A stretch of DNA of 64,000 bases from an uncultured Clostridia bacterium (lineage in GTDB: Bacteria; Bacillota; Clostridia; TANB77; CAG-508): assembly GCA_947631915.1 (NCBI GenBank), contig CANRNC010000001.1, positions 1 to 64,000 on the forward strand. Reading direction: 5' to 3'. How positions within the stretch are numbered: position 1 is the stretch's first letter; the number at the start of each line of letters is the position of its first letter. Of this stretch, positions 51,995 to 62,359 are shown piece after piece. A program made the position numbers and the translations under genes. The notes beneath the pieces were generated by a model. It did not search any database. It worked only from the letters and a program-made list of their open reading frames with translations, and was not told the DNA's origin.

Positions 51995-52717
51995 ATGACA
52001 CCACATAATTCTGCAAATATAGGAGATATCGCAAAAACTGTTATTATGCCTGGAGACCCTATGAGAGCAAAATACATATCAGAGAATTTTTTATCAGATG
52101 TTAAAATAGTTAGTGATGTTCGTGGAATTGCTTGTTATACCGGAAATTATAAAGGTAAACAGATTTCTGTTATGGCTCATGGTATGGGAATGCCTAGTAT
52201 GGGAATATATTCTTATGAGTTATATCACTTTTATAATGTAGATTCTATTATAAGAATTGGTACTTGCGGTGGATTTAGAGAGGATATGAAAATTTTAGAT
52301 TTAATCCTTTCTGAAAAAGCATATACAGAAGGAAGCTATGCCTTAAGTTTCGATAATGAACCATGCAATTTAGCTTCAAGTTCATCTGAACTTAATTCGA
52401 TTATCGAAGATACTGCTAAAGAAAATAATATAAATTTAATTAAAGGAACTACTTTATGTAATGATTGCTTTAGTCCTTATGTTCCTAATGAAGAAAAATT
52501 ATTTGCTCGTATACCAGATGGAATTGATAGACCTATTGCTTCTGAAATGGAGGCTTTCTCACTATTTTATAATGCAAAAAGAGAAGGTAAAAAAGCTGCT
52601 TGCATTTTAACTGTCGTTGATGTTCCATCAAATTTAGAGGGAATTTCTAGTGAAGAACGTGAAAAATCTTTAAATACTATGATTAAGTTAGCATTGGATT
52701 CAGCATTAAAAATATAA
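51995..52717 (+). CDS. deoD: purine-nucleoside phosphorylase
   Basis: [30 protein letters not shown]-like, [28 protein letters not shown]. Confidence 0.95.
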   Translation: [240 protein letters not shown]

Positions 52718-52764
52718 TAAGTATTAATATTGTTAATATATGAATAATGAAAGGGAGAAAAAAT

Positions 52765-53688
52765 ATGAAAACATTTATAACAGGTCATAAAAGTCCAGAT
52801 ACAGATTCTATTGCATCTTCACTTGTTATGGCAGATTTAGAAAAAAAATTAGGTAATACAAATGACATTATAGCTTGTAGATTAGGAAATTTAAATAAAG
52901 AAACGGAATATGCTTTAAAGCATTTCAATATTGAAGCTCCTGTGTTAATTGAAAACGTTAGTGAAGCCGATGAGGTTATATTAGTTGACCACAATAATTT
53001 CGCTGAAAGTGCATCTGATATTGCTGATGCTAAAATAGTAAAAGTTATAGATCACCATCGTGTATCAGGATTCGAAACATCAGAACCTTTATTTTATATG
53101 GCACAACCTGTAGGATGTACTTGTACAATTCTTTATGAATTATATAAAATGAATAATATCGAAATAGAACCAGTTTATGCCGGTCTTATGTTGAGTGCTA
53201 TTATTTCTGATTCTCTACTTTTCAAATCTCCAACTTGCACTCCAAAAGATATAAAGGTTGCTGAAGATCTTGCAAAAATTTCTAATACAGATATTAATAC
53301 ATATGGTTTAGATATGTTAAAAGCAGGAACAGACTTAAGTTCATATACAGCTGAAGAATTAATTAATATCGATTCAAAAGAAGTTAGTGCAAATGGTTAT
53401 AAAATTCAAATTGCACAAGTAAATACTGTTGATATTGATGATGTTTTAAAGAATAAAATAGACATTGAAAAGGCAATGAATAATTTAATTTCTTCAAAAG
53501 GATTAGATTTATTTATATTTGCTATAACAGATATATTAAACTGCAATTCAAAAGCTATAGTTTTAGGAGATAAAGTTAGTGTAGTTGAAAAAGCATTTAA
53601 TACTACTGTTGAAAATAATCTTGCTTTCCTACCTGGAGTAGTTTCTAGAAAGAAACAAATTATTCCTCCAATTAGTGAAAGTATTTAA
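52765..53688 (+). CDS. ppaC: manganese-dependent inorganic pyrophosphatase (DHH family)
   Basis: GHKSPDTDSIASSL, LVDHNNF, VIDHHRV; start moved to MKTFITG. Confidence 0.93.
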   Translation: MKTFITGHKSPDTDSIASSLVMADLEKKLGNTNDIIACRLGNLNKETEYALKHFNIEAPVLIENVSEADEVILVDHNNFAESASDIADAKIVKVIDHHRVSGFETSEPLFYMAQPVGCTCTILYELYKMNNIEIEPVYAGLMLSAIISDSLLFKSPTCTPKDIKVAEDLAKISNTDINTYGLDMLKAGTDLSSYTAEELINIDSKEVSANGYKIQIAQVNTVDIDDVLKNKIDIEKAMNNLISSKGLDLFIFAITDILNCNSKAIVLGDKVSVVEKAFNTTVENNLAFLPGVVSRKKQIIPPISESI

Positions 53689-53689
53689 A

Positions 53690-53731
53690 ATAAATAGAGG
53701 CATACTTAAGTATGCCTCTATTTATTTTTTA
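53690..53731. terminator. convergent terminator
   Basis: aaataaatagaggcatacttaagtatgcctctatttatttt. Confidence 0.85.
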
Positions 53732-54101
53732 TTTTATTTAATTTTTCTAATATTTTTTTTCTTCTTATTTCCATTTCCTGCAAATTTTTCTTTACAACAT
53801 TATAATGTAATTGTCCATTATTAGATTTTACTTCTAAATCGAAAATATCGCCTTCTGATACCTTTTCTTTAAAATTCTTAATAGGTATATCTACCATGTT
53901 ACCATCTAATAGTTCACAAACTGCATAATCTCCTTCTATTCTATCTACTACAGCTAGATCTTTCACTAATATCTCCCCCTTAACTTCATATGTCTTTATT
54001 GCTTCCGAAAAATTATTATTCATTTTTCTTATTCTTTGTTCTTCCCATAATTCTAGTTTATTCTTTTCCATTATATCACCTTTTAACTCATTTGTAATCA
54101 T
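53718..54101 (-). CDS. DUF3006-containing protein
   Basis: AVVDRIEGDYAVCELLDGNMVDIP. Confidence 0.7.
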   Translation of the reverse strand: MITNELKGDIMEKNKLELWEEQRIRKMNNNFSEAIKTYEVKGEILVKDLAVVDRIEGDYAVCELLDGNMVDIPIKNFKEKVSEGDIFDLEVKSNNGQLHYNVVKKNLQEMEIRRKKILEKLNKIKNK

Positions 54102-54251
54102 ATTTCCTTTTTCCTTTCTTTATAAATATTTTTCCCAAAATTATCTAAACGAACAATACTCGCCCTACACTAATATCCGAATAAACAGTACTGTAACCAT
54201 ATTTTCATACCATTAAATAAAAAAGGAGCATACTAAATATGCTCCCATTTT

Positions 54252-54623
54252 TTATTGTTCATTTTCCCCATCATCTTTTTTTAGTCTTTCTAATTCCAAT
54301 TTTTTCTTTGCAATCCTTTTGTTTAACTCTATTAACTCATTATTATACAATTGTATCATCTCTTCGATTTCTTCATCTGATAAATCGTCTACTGAAATAA
54401 AACCATTATCTAATTTTACTTTTTTATTTAATTTTTCTACATTCTCTTTTAAATTTTCAAAATTATCTTTTTTCATTACTACTATGTTGACACCTTCATC
54501 ATAATGATATACTTTTGGTTCTGGAATCATCTTTTTCTTTGAAAAAATGTTCTTTATTCTATTCCATAAATTTTGAAAAAAATTTCCTTTGTTTATAATT
54601 TTATCTTGAGTTTCATTTTCCAT
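54252..54623 (-). CDS. hypothetical coiled-coil protein
   Basis: ORF 123 aa, charged coiled-coil C-terminus. Confidence 0.5.
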   Translation of the reverse strand: MENETQDKIINKGNFFQNLWNRIKNIFSKKKMIPEPKVYHYDEGVNIVVMKKDNFENLKENVEKLNKKVKLDNGFISVDDLSDEEIEEMIQLYNNELIELNKRIAKKKLELERLKKDDGENEQ

Positions 54624-54652
54624 AATTCTTTCCTCTACTTTTAAAGAATTTA

Positions 54653-54778
54653 TTAATTAGACATTTCTTTAGTCTTTGCATCTGCAAGTAATTTATCTAT
54701 TTTCTTCTCTGTTTCTATAGATATTTTTACTTTATCAATTAATTCTAATAAAAAATTTTTTCTGTTGTTTAAATCCAT
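54653..54778 (-). CDS. small hypothetical protein (41 aa, not in ORF track)
   Basis: MDLNNRKNFLLELIDKVKISIETEKKIDKLLADAKTKEMSN with ggagg RBS. Confidence 0.45.
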   Translation of the reverse strand: MDLNNRKNFLLELIDKVKISIETEKKIDKLLADAKTKEMSN

Positions 54779-54820
54779 ATTTTATTCCTCCGTTTATGCT
54801 TGTGAAATTGCTATAAATGC

Positions 54821-54845
54821 GGGCACATTACATGTGCCCCGACAT
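54821..54845. repeat. REP-like palindrome gggcacattacatgtgccccgaca
   Basis: family variant. Confidence 0.8.
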
Positions 54846-54869
54846 TTGTTACTATAGTTATTTTTATAT

Positions 54870-57482
54870 CTATAAATTACCGTAATATGAATCAAGTAAT
54901 ATTTGTTTTAGTTCTGATACTAATGGTAATCTTGGATTTGCAGTTGTACATTGATCACTAAATGCCTTATCGGCTAATAAATCTACATTTGCTAAAAATT
55001 CTTTTTCATCTATTCCTAATTCTTTTAGTGATGATGGTATATTTAACTTTTTATTCATTTCTACAATTGCATTTATTAAAGATTTTACTCCTTCTTCAGT
55101 TGTGCTTGCCTTTAATCCTAGTCTTCTTGCAATATTAGCATATTTTTCATCTGCTATAAAGTACTCATATTTAGGGAAAGATACAAATTTTGTTGGTTTT
55201 GATGCATTATATTTTATTACATATGGTAATATTATTGCATTAGCTTTACCATGTGCTATATGGAAATCAGCTCCTAATTTATGTGCTAATGAGTGATTTA
55301 TTCCTAAAAATGCATTTGTAAATGCCATACCTGCTATACAACTTGCATTATGCATTTTTTCACGAGCAACTCTATTTGTTCCGTCTTCATATGCTATTGG
55401 TAAATATTTATATACTAACTCTATTGCCTTCTCTGCTAAACCATCTGTATAATCTGATGCCATGTTTGATACATATGCCTCTATTGCATGTGTTAATACA
55501 TCCATTCCTGTATCTGCTGTAATTCCTTTTGGTAATGTCATTACTAAATCTGGATCTACTATTGCAACATCTGGAGTTAATTCATAGTCTGCTAGTGGAT
55601 ATTTCATATTTTTTGTCTTATCTGTTATTACTGCAAATGATGTTACTTCTGAACCAGTTCCTGAAGTTGTTGGTATCGCTACCATTTTACAATCCTTTCC
55701 AAGTTTTGGGAATTTATATGTTCTTTTTCTTATATCCATAAATTTAAGTTTCATTCCTTCTGGATCTGCTTCAGGATATTCGTAGAATAACCACATTCCT
55801 TTTGCAGCATCTATTGGGCTACCTCCACCAAGTGCAATTATTACATCTGGTTGGAAATGTCTCATTTGTTCCACACCTCTATTAATTGTATCAAATGATG
55901 GATCTGGCTCTACTTCTGAAAATATCTCTGCGTGAACATATTGTTGTCTCTTTCTTAAATGATATAATATTTTATTTACATATCCTAAATCAACCATTGA
56001 TTTATCTGTTACTATGAATGCTTTTGATATATCTGGCATTTTCTCTAAATACGCTATTGAACCTGCTTCAAAATATATTTTTTCTGGTACTTTAAACCAT
56101 TGCATATTAACTCTCCTTTTTGCAACTCTTTTTACATTTATTAAATTAACTGAAGATACATTATCTGTTGTTGAATTTCCTCCAAATGTTCCACATCCTA
56201 GTGTTAATGATGGTAAATTTGTATTATAAATGTCACCAATTCCTCCGTGTGTAGATGGTGAGTTAACAAGCACTCTTCCTGCCTTTACAACTTCTGCAAA
56301 ATTATTTATTACCTCTTTATTCTCTGAATGAATAACAGCTGAATGTCCCATTCCTCCAAAACGTATTAATTCATCTGCTAATTTTATTCCTTCTTCTGGG
56401 CCCTTAACTGTATAGTATGCAAGTACAGGGCTTAATTTTTCTTTTGAAAATGGATAGTCATCTCCAACTCCTGTTTCAGCTACTACTATAACTTTCGTAT
56501 CAGCTGGAATATCAAATCCTGATAGATCTGCTATTTGTTTTGCACTTTGTCCTGGTATTGTGCTATTTAATGACCATTTTCCATCTTCTCGATGTGTAAA
56601 CATTGCATTTTGCAACTTTTTAGTTTCATCTTTATTTACAAAATAACATCCTGCTTCTTTCATTAATTTAACAAATTCTTTTTCTATTTCTTTATCTACT
56701 ATTACTGCTTGCTCTGAAGCACAAATCATACCATTATCAAAAGCTTTTGATAATACTAAATCGTTTACAGATGTTTTTAATTTTGCTGATTTTTCTATAT
56801 AACATGGCACATTTCCTGGTCCTACTCCAAGTGCTGGTTTTCCACATGAATAAGCAGCTTTAACCATTCCTGTACCACCTGTAGCTAATATTAAATTTAC
56901 TCCAGGGTGATTCATTAGTGCGTTAGTTGCATGAATTGATGGTTCTTCTATCCATAATATACAATCTTTTGGTGCTCCTGCTTTAACAGCAGCATCTCTT
57001 AAAATTTTCGCTGTTTCTTCACTACATTTTTGTGCAGATGGATGGAAACCAAATATTATAACGTTTCTTGTTTTAGCTGATATTAAAGATTTAAAACATA
57101 CTGTAGCAGTAGGATTTGTAACTGGTGTTACACCTGCTATAATTCCAACTGGCTCTGCTATTTCTTCATACCCTTTTTCCTCGTTTTCGTTTATTACACC
57201 AACTGTTTTGTCATACTTAATGCTATGGTATATATATTCAGATGCAAACATATTTTTAGTTATTTTATCTTCATATACTCCACGCTTTGTTTCTTCTACC
57301 GCCAATTTTGCGAGTTTCATATGATTTTCAAGTACAGCCATAGACATTTTCTTAACTATATTATCTACAGTTTCTTGGTCTAGCTTCATGTACTCTTGTG
57401 ATGCTATTTTAGCTCTTTCTACTAAAGAGTCTATCATAGCATTAATTTTTTTTTGTTCTTCTTCATTAATATCTTGTGCCAT
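54870..57482 (-). CDS. adhE: bifunctional acetaldehyde-CoA/alcohol dehydrogenase
   Basis: 870 aa; ALDH N-half GGTGMVKAAYSCGKPALGVGPGNVPCYIE and Fe-ADH C-half GGGSPIDAAK. Confidence 0.97.
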   Translation of the reverse strand: MAQDINEEEQKKINAMIDSLVERAKIASQEYMKLDQETVDNIVKKMSMAVLENHMKLAKLAVEETKRGVYEDKITKNMFASEYIYHSIKYDKTVGVINENEEKGYEEIAEPVGIIAGVTPVTNPTATVCFKSLISAKTRNVIIFGFHPSAQKCSEETAKILRDAAVKAGAPKDCILWIEEPSIHATNALMNHPGVNLILATGGTGMVKAAYSCGKPALGVGPGNVPCYIEKSAKLKTSVNDLVLSKAFDNGMICASEQAVIVDKEIEKEFVKLMKEAGCYFVNKDETKKLQNAMFTHREDGKWSLNSTIPGQSAKQIADLSGFDIPADTKVIVVAETGVGDDYPFSKEKLSPVLAYYTVKGPEEGIKLADELIRFGGMGHSAVIHSENKEVINNFAEVVKAGRVLVNSPSTHGGIGDIYNTNLPSLTLGCGTFGGNSTTDNVSSVNLINVKRVAKRRVNMQWFKVPEKIYFEAGSIAYLEKMPDISKAFIVTDKSMVDLGYVNKILYHLRKRQQYVHAEIFSEVEPDPSFDTINRGVEQMRHFQPDVIIALGGGSPIDAAKGMWLFYEYPEADPEGMKLKFMDIRKRTYKFPKLGKDCKMVAIPTTSGTGSEVTSFAVITDKTKNMKYPLADYELTPDVAIVDPDLVMTLPKGITADTGMDVLTHAIEAYVSNMASDYTDGLAEKAIELVYKYLPIAYEDGTNRVAREKMHNASCIAGMAFTNAFLGINHSLAHKLGADFHIAHGKANAIILPYVIKYNASKPTKFVSFPKYEYFIADEKYANIARRLGLKASTTEEGVKSLINAIVEMNKKLNIPSSLKELGIDEKEFLANVDLLADKAFSDQCTTANPRLPLVSELKQILLDSYYGNL

Positions 57483-57633
57483 TTCCTTCTCTCCTTTACT
57501 TTAATTGTTAGATATAATTTATCCATTTATATTATATATTATACGTGATTTTTGTCAAGGTAAATAAATAATATTTTAATACATCTTCTATATTTTGCTT
57601 TACCTTCTAACTTTCAAATTTTAATGTATAAAT

Positions 57634-58348
57634 TTATTTATATTCTTTCTCTAATTTTTCATTTAAATAAATTTTAGATATCAATTTATATTCTTTTATA
57701 CAATCTTCTGTTATGTTGAATCCATATAACTTCTTTGCCGGTGCCATTATAGTATACTTTATTGCATCTCTTGTCCCATCACTCATGGTAATCGCTCCTG
57801 TATCTGTCTTACTGCAATTTTTGCACTTAAATCCATTATCTTTAATACTAAAATGTGTTATATTTTCAGTTGTTCCACATTGTACACATTTTTCAACTTT
57901 TGGTGTAAAACCTAATATTGAAGCTAATCTCATTTTAAAAATACTCGTAATTAATTCTCTATTCATATCAGTTTCTGATATCATATATAATGTATTTAAC
58001 AATAATTGAAGAGTTCTATAATTATTTTCATTTTCTGTTGACACATCATTAATTATTTTTGTAATATTGGCTGCACATTCAAGTTTGTCTAAATCTATTC
58101 TTAAATTATAAAAAACTTCTATAACATCACATGAATTTATATTATATGTATTGTTTCCTTGGAATAGTATATAGTCAGCAAAACATAAATATTGAGTACC
58201 AGCAAGAAGTGCACTTTGCGGTTTTCTTGCACCTTTTGCTGCACACCCAATTTTTCCGAAGTCCTGGTGTTAATAATGTCACCATTTTATCAGTATCTCC
58301 CATATTACTTTCAACTAAAACTATTCCTTTAGTTTTTATTATCCCCAT
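57634..58348 (-). CDS. recO: DNA repair protein RecO, two frames joined by +1 shift at CGG (58256-58258)
   Basis: ATG 58348: MGIIKTKGIVLVESNMGDTDKMVTLLTPGL then, after skipping C 58258, GKIGCAAKGARKPQSALLAGTQYLCFADYILF... continuous with ORF 57634..58044 (CVQCG, CKNC zinc finger). Confidence 0.92.
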
Positions 58349-58454
58349 CTATTTCACCTAAATTTTGTTCTATATCTCTTATTTTCATAAATTCTAAAAA
58401 AGTATATATATTTCCTGTCTTTTTAAAGGTATTCCACGCTAAATCTTTTAACAT
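58329..58454 (-). CDS. yqzL: YqzL-like small protein (41 aa, not in ORF track)
   Basis: MLKDLAWNTFKKTGNIYTFLEFMKIRDIEQNLGEIDGDNKN; between era and recO. Confidence 0.7.
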   Translation of the reverse strand: MLKDLAWNTFKKTGNIYTFLEFMKIRDIEQNLGEIDGDNKN

Positions 58455-58571
58455 TGTATCACTCTCCCTTTAATTTTATCTTTTGTTATTTTAAAATTTT
58501 TATTCTTATTATTAATAAAATTTATTTGTAAAATTTCACCAGTTATTAAGATACAATATTTATATAAATTT

Positions 58572-59483
58572 CTAATTACTCCATTTAAACTTTTTTACTA
58601 TACTATCTGTGTCTTGCCAATCTTCTTTTACTTTTACCCATGTTTTTAAATTTACTTTCATTCCAAGTGTGTTCTCCAAATCTTGTCTTGCATATGTTCC
58701 TATTTTTTTTAGCATTTGTCCTTTTTTACCTATTATTATTCCTTTATGTGATTCTCTTAAACAATAAATCGTTGCCTCTATATTATAAAACGGTTTATTG
58801 TCTTCTCTTGACTTTGATAATTTCATTTTTTCTACTTCTACATATAATCCATGAGGAACTTCATCGTCTAATAATTTTAAAGCTTTCTCTCTTATTGTTT
58901 CTTCTGCTAATTGCCTCATTGTTTGATCTGTATATTCCTCTGTATCATAAAATGCAGGTCCTGGCTTTAATAATTTTGTAATTTCCTCTAAAACAAGCTC
59001 TGTACTGTCTTGTTTTAATGCAGATATTGGCAATATTGCCGAAAAATTATATTCTGCTGAATATAATTCTATTAAACTTAACAATTCTTCTTTTTTTACT
59101 AAATCGATTTTATTTATTATTAAAATTGTTTTTTTGTTTGCTTGCTTAATCTTTTCTATTATTTTTCTGTCTCCTGGTCCTATATTTTTGCTTGTTGCTT
59201 CAATTAAAAATAAAATAACATCAACATCTGAAGTAACCCCAAATGCAGTATCATTCATTGTTTCACCTAGTTTTGATTTTGGTTTATGTATTCCAGGCGT
59301 ATCTATTATTACTATTTGAGAATTTTCTCTATTTACTATAGCTCTTATTGCTGTTCTAGTTGTCTGTGGTTTATTAGTCATTATCGCTATTTTTTCACCA
59401 ACTAGCGAATTAATTAATGTAGATTTTCCTACATTTGTTCTACCTATTATTGATACAAAACCAGATTTAAATTCTTTTTCCAT
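58572..59483 (-). CDS. era: GTPase Era
   Basis: GRTNVGKSTLINSLVGEKIAIMTNKPQTTR, KH domain. Confidence 0.97.
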   Translation of the reverse strand: MEKEFKSGFVSIIGRTNVGKSTLINSLVGEKIAIMTNKPQTTRTAIRAIVNRENSQIVIIDTPGIHKPKSKLGETMNDTAFGVTSDVDVILFLIEATSKNIGPGDRKIIEKIKQANKKTILIINKIDLVKKEELLSLIELYSAEYNFSAILPISALKQDSTELVLEEITKLLKPGPAFYDTEEYTDQTMRQLAEETIREKALKLLDDEVPHGLYVEVEKMKLSKSREDNKPFYNIEATIYCLRESHKGIIIGKKGQMLKKIGTYARQDLENTLGMKVNLKTWVKVKEDWQDTDSIVKKFKWSN

Positions 59484-59511
59484 AAATTCTCCTTTTATTT
59501 ATTTTATAAAA

Positions 59512-59532
59512 GGGCACGGTGCACCGTGCCCC
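59512..59532. repeat. perfect-palindrome variant gggcacggtgcaccgtgcccc
   Basis: 20-bp perfect palindrome in REP-like family. Confidence 0.8.
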
Positions 59533-59549
59533 ATACATTGGTTATATAT

Positions 59550-60581
59550 TTATTCAAATGTTACATTTGTATCTATTGGAACTATTTGTATATATGTATT
59601 TCCATCATTTACTTCTATTTCTTTTCCATTTTTATCTTTATATACAGTCTTTGCATTTCTTGATGCTTTTGAACATACAATTTCTATTGCTTGTCCATTA
59701 GTTATGTAATAACCTTTTAAGTTACCAACATTTTCAATTTCTTGTCTACCGTATCCAGCATCTTCATCCGTTGTATAATTATGTGCAAAAGTTACAATTA
59801 TATTTTTAGCAGTTCTTATATCTCCACTTAACCAATCTTTCTCTTCTTTTCCATTTACATATCTTTCATATAATTTTGTTTCTTGATTATATTTGAAAGA
59901 TACTTTATGGGTTGATGTGTATGGCATATTAACTGTATTAGCTGTTTGGCCATTTTGTATTTCTACTTCATCTGTCACATAATTTAATACGCTTCTTTGG
60001 CTAGTTGTCGTTCTATATTCTTTCTTTTCTGCATATTCAAATATTTTATTCATATTTGTTAAAACATTGTGTGGTGCTGATTTTTCCTTTGTTCTCCAAA
60101 ATGCTGAATCTGTAACTAATCCATTTACATTATTTATTTTTAATTTTTCTATGTCATTTTGAGCTCTTGTACTGTATCCAAAATGAACAAATATACTATC
60201 GTTCTCTAAAACATAATCTATGAATACTGGTCTTGCACTTCTTACCGGCCCTATTGTTTTTTCTTTATCTACATCTTTATATACTGCAAGAAGTCTTGTA
60301 AGACCTCCTTCTACTGTAATCTCATATACCATAGCTGCATCATTTAATCCTGTTTGTGGTTTTGCGTCTCCAACATTATCAATTACCACTGCTACACTTC
60401 TTGAATTTCCTGACCAAGTATTTATTTTTTTAGTTTGCGTTTCTTCTGGTTGATCAACATTTGTTTGTTCTGTATCACTAACATCTTCTGTCTCTTTATT
60501 ACTAAATACCTTTACTCCTACTAATACTGCCAAACCTATTATTACTAATGCTAGTATAACTAATAGTACTTTATTTTTCAT
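59550..60581 (-). CDS. DUF3048 domain lipoprotein/secreted protein (YerB-like)
   Basis: AVVIDNVGDAKPQTGLNDAAMVYEITVEGGLTRLLAVYKD. Confidence 0.88.
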   Translation of the reverse strand: MKNKVLLVILALVIIGLAVLVGVKVFSNKETEDVSDTEQTNVDQPEETQTKKINTWSGNSRSVAVVIDNVGDAKPQTGLNDAAMVYEITVEGGLTRLLAVYKDVDKEKTIGPVRSARPVFIDYVLENDSIFVHFGYSTRAQNDIEKLKINNVNGLVTDSAFWRTKEKSAPHNVLTNMNKIFEYAEKKEYRTTTSQRSVLNYVTDEVEIQNGQTANTVNMPYTSTHKVSFKYNQETKLYERYVNGKEEKDWLSGDIRTAKNIIVTFAHNYTTDEDAGYGRQEIENVGNLKGYYITNGQAIEIVCSKASRNAKTVYKDKNGKEIEVNDGNTYIQIVPIDTNVTFE

Positions 60582-60596
60582 ATTAATTCTTTCCTT

Positions 60597-61070
60597 TCAC
60601 TCTGTAATTTTTACTTTTTCTAATATGTTTTCTTCTTTCTCTCTCATTACATTTTTTTCTTCTTCTGTCATATGATCATATCCCATTAAATGATAAAAAC
60701 CATGTACTAGCATGTATGCTAATTCTCTTTTGAAACTATGGCTATATTCTATTGCTTGTTTCTCAACTATTGGTATACAAATAATTATATCACCTAGTAC
60801 ATCTTCTATTCCTGTTTTTGTTTTAGGAATTTCTTCTTTTTGAAACATAGGAAAAGATAATACATCTGTAGGTTTATCTACATCCCTAATCTCTTTATTT
60901 ATTTTATGTATATATGCTTCATCTGATAGTGTAATACTAAGATATAAATCTGTGTTATCCAACTTTTCTTCTTTGAAGCATGCTTCTGTAACTATATTTA
61001 TTATCTCTTCATATTCATTATTTTCTTCTATTCCTTCATAATATACATCTGCTAATTGCCTCATTGTCAT
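60597..61070 (-). CDS. ybeY: endoribonuclease YbeY
   Basis: NKEIRDVDKPTDVLSFPM, LVHGFYHLMGYDH. Confidence 0.95.
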   Translation of the reverse strand: MTMRQLADVYYEGIEENNEYEEIINIVTEACFKEEKLDNTDLYLSITLSDEAYIHKINKEIRDVDKPTDVLSFPMFQKEEIPKTKTGIEDVLGDIIICIPIVEKQAIEYSHSFKRELAYMLVHGFYHLMGYDHMTEEEKNVMREKEENILEKVKITE

Positions 61071-61105
61071 CCTCCAAATAAAAATAGAACTTATATTAAG
61101 ATTAT

Positions 61106-62359
61106 TTATTTTTTTAAAGATTTTTTATTCTTTTTAGCTATTAATTTTATATTTGAACAATCTGCATATGAATTTTTTATTTGCCTCATTGCTCCTAATT
61201 CAACTAATTTACTTTTATAAAATTTAATTATAAGCTTTGCTTGTGCACCCTCATTATCTATTTTTTTCATATCACTTTTTAAGAATAAAATTTGTTTTTT
61301 CTTTGATTTATTTTCTTCTGTATCTTTTGATTTTGTTATTTTTTCATACTCGTCCCAAAATTTCTTATATTCATCTCTATCTGTTGGAACTTCCCAATAA
61401 ATTTTTGTTGATAATAATTTAACATTATAATCTTCTATTAGCGTTATTAACATTTGATATGCCATTTCTTGCTTTTTTAGGCTTGGACTATTTAATATTA
61501 AATGTCTATTTTCTCTTAATAAACTTTCATAACATTGTTCTGCAACTACTAAAGGTAAACTATGAGTAAATAATTTTCTGCTAATTCCTAATAAGGTCAT
61601 TTTCTTCTCTATCGTATCTCTTTTGTCTAATTTTCCTGCCAAGAAAGAGTTAAACTTATCATACTCATATACAATATCTTTATAAGCTGGTTCCGTTCCA
61701 GCTTCAATTTTTATTGGTAATATGCTAACAACATATTTTTCTAGACATTCAAATATATCATTATATATTTTCTCTTTGTTTTCAATGCTATCACAAATAA
61801 CCTTATCTGCTAACTGAACTGAATAGTTTTTTAATAATCCTTTATAAAGTGTATTCATTCTGTCAGCATAAAAACTCTTATATTTTTCCAGTACCTTTTC
61901 TTTATTATTATTTTTTAAACTTTCATAGTCTAATTCTAATAAAAATTGTTGTTTTTTATATTTATATTCTACATATTGAGTTTCCTTTAGATGTACTACA
62001 TTATAATATCTTGATAAAGCACTCTCTTCATAAGCAGTAGCTGTTCTACTTTTGACTTTTTTGTATACTGATTCCATTATATATTTATCTAAAGATTCTA
62101 AATATAATACTACCGCATTCTCATATTTTTTTTCTAATGTTTCTTTATTCTCTTTACTCTTTTGATTATGGTTAATGTATTCATTATATGTTTTTATCAC
62201 ATTATTTCTCTTAATAGAAATTAACATACTATTAATTCCAACTTTCGTCGGTATCAATAATTTAGTAATGGTTGTTGTTATTTTTGAGAAAAATGCTCCA
62301 TCCGTTTTTGCCAATCTTAACCCTTTTTCTGGCATGCTAATCCTCCCTTTCTTTTGCAT
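61106..62359 (-). CDS. hypothetical protein (417 aa)
   Basis: clean ORF between ybeY and yqfD; no family recognised. Confidence 0.5.
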   Translation of the reverse strand: MQKKGRISMPEKGLRLAKTDGAFFSKITTTITKLLIPTKVGINSMLISIKRNNVIKTYNEYINHNQKSKENKETLEKKYENAVVLYLESLDKYIMESVYKKVKSRTATAYEESALSRYYNVVHLKETQYVEYKYKKQQFLLELDYESLKNNNKEKVLEKYKSFYADRMNTLYKGLLKNYSVQLADKVICDSIENKEKIYNDIFECLEKYVVSILPIKIEAGTEPAYKDIVYEYDKFNSFLAGKLDKRDTIEKKMTLLGISRKLFTHSLPLVVAEQCYESLLRENRHLILNSPSLKKQEMAYQMLITLIEDYNVKLLSTKIYWEVPTDRDEYKKFWDEYEKITKSKDTEENKSKKKQILFLKSDMKKIDNEGAQAKLIIKFYKSKLVELGAMRQIKNSYADCSNIKLIAKKNKKSLKK

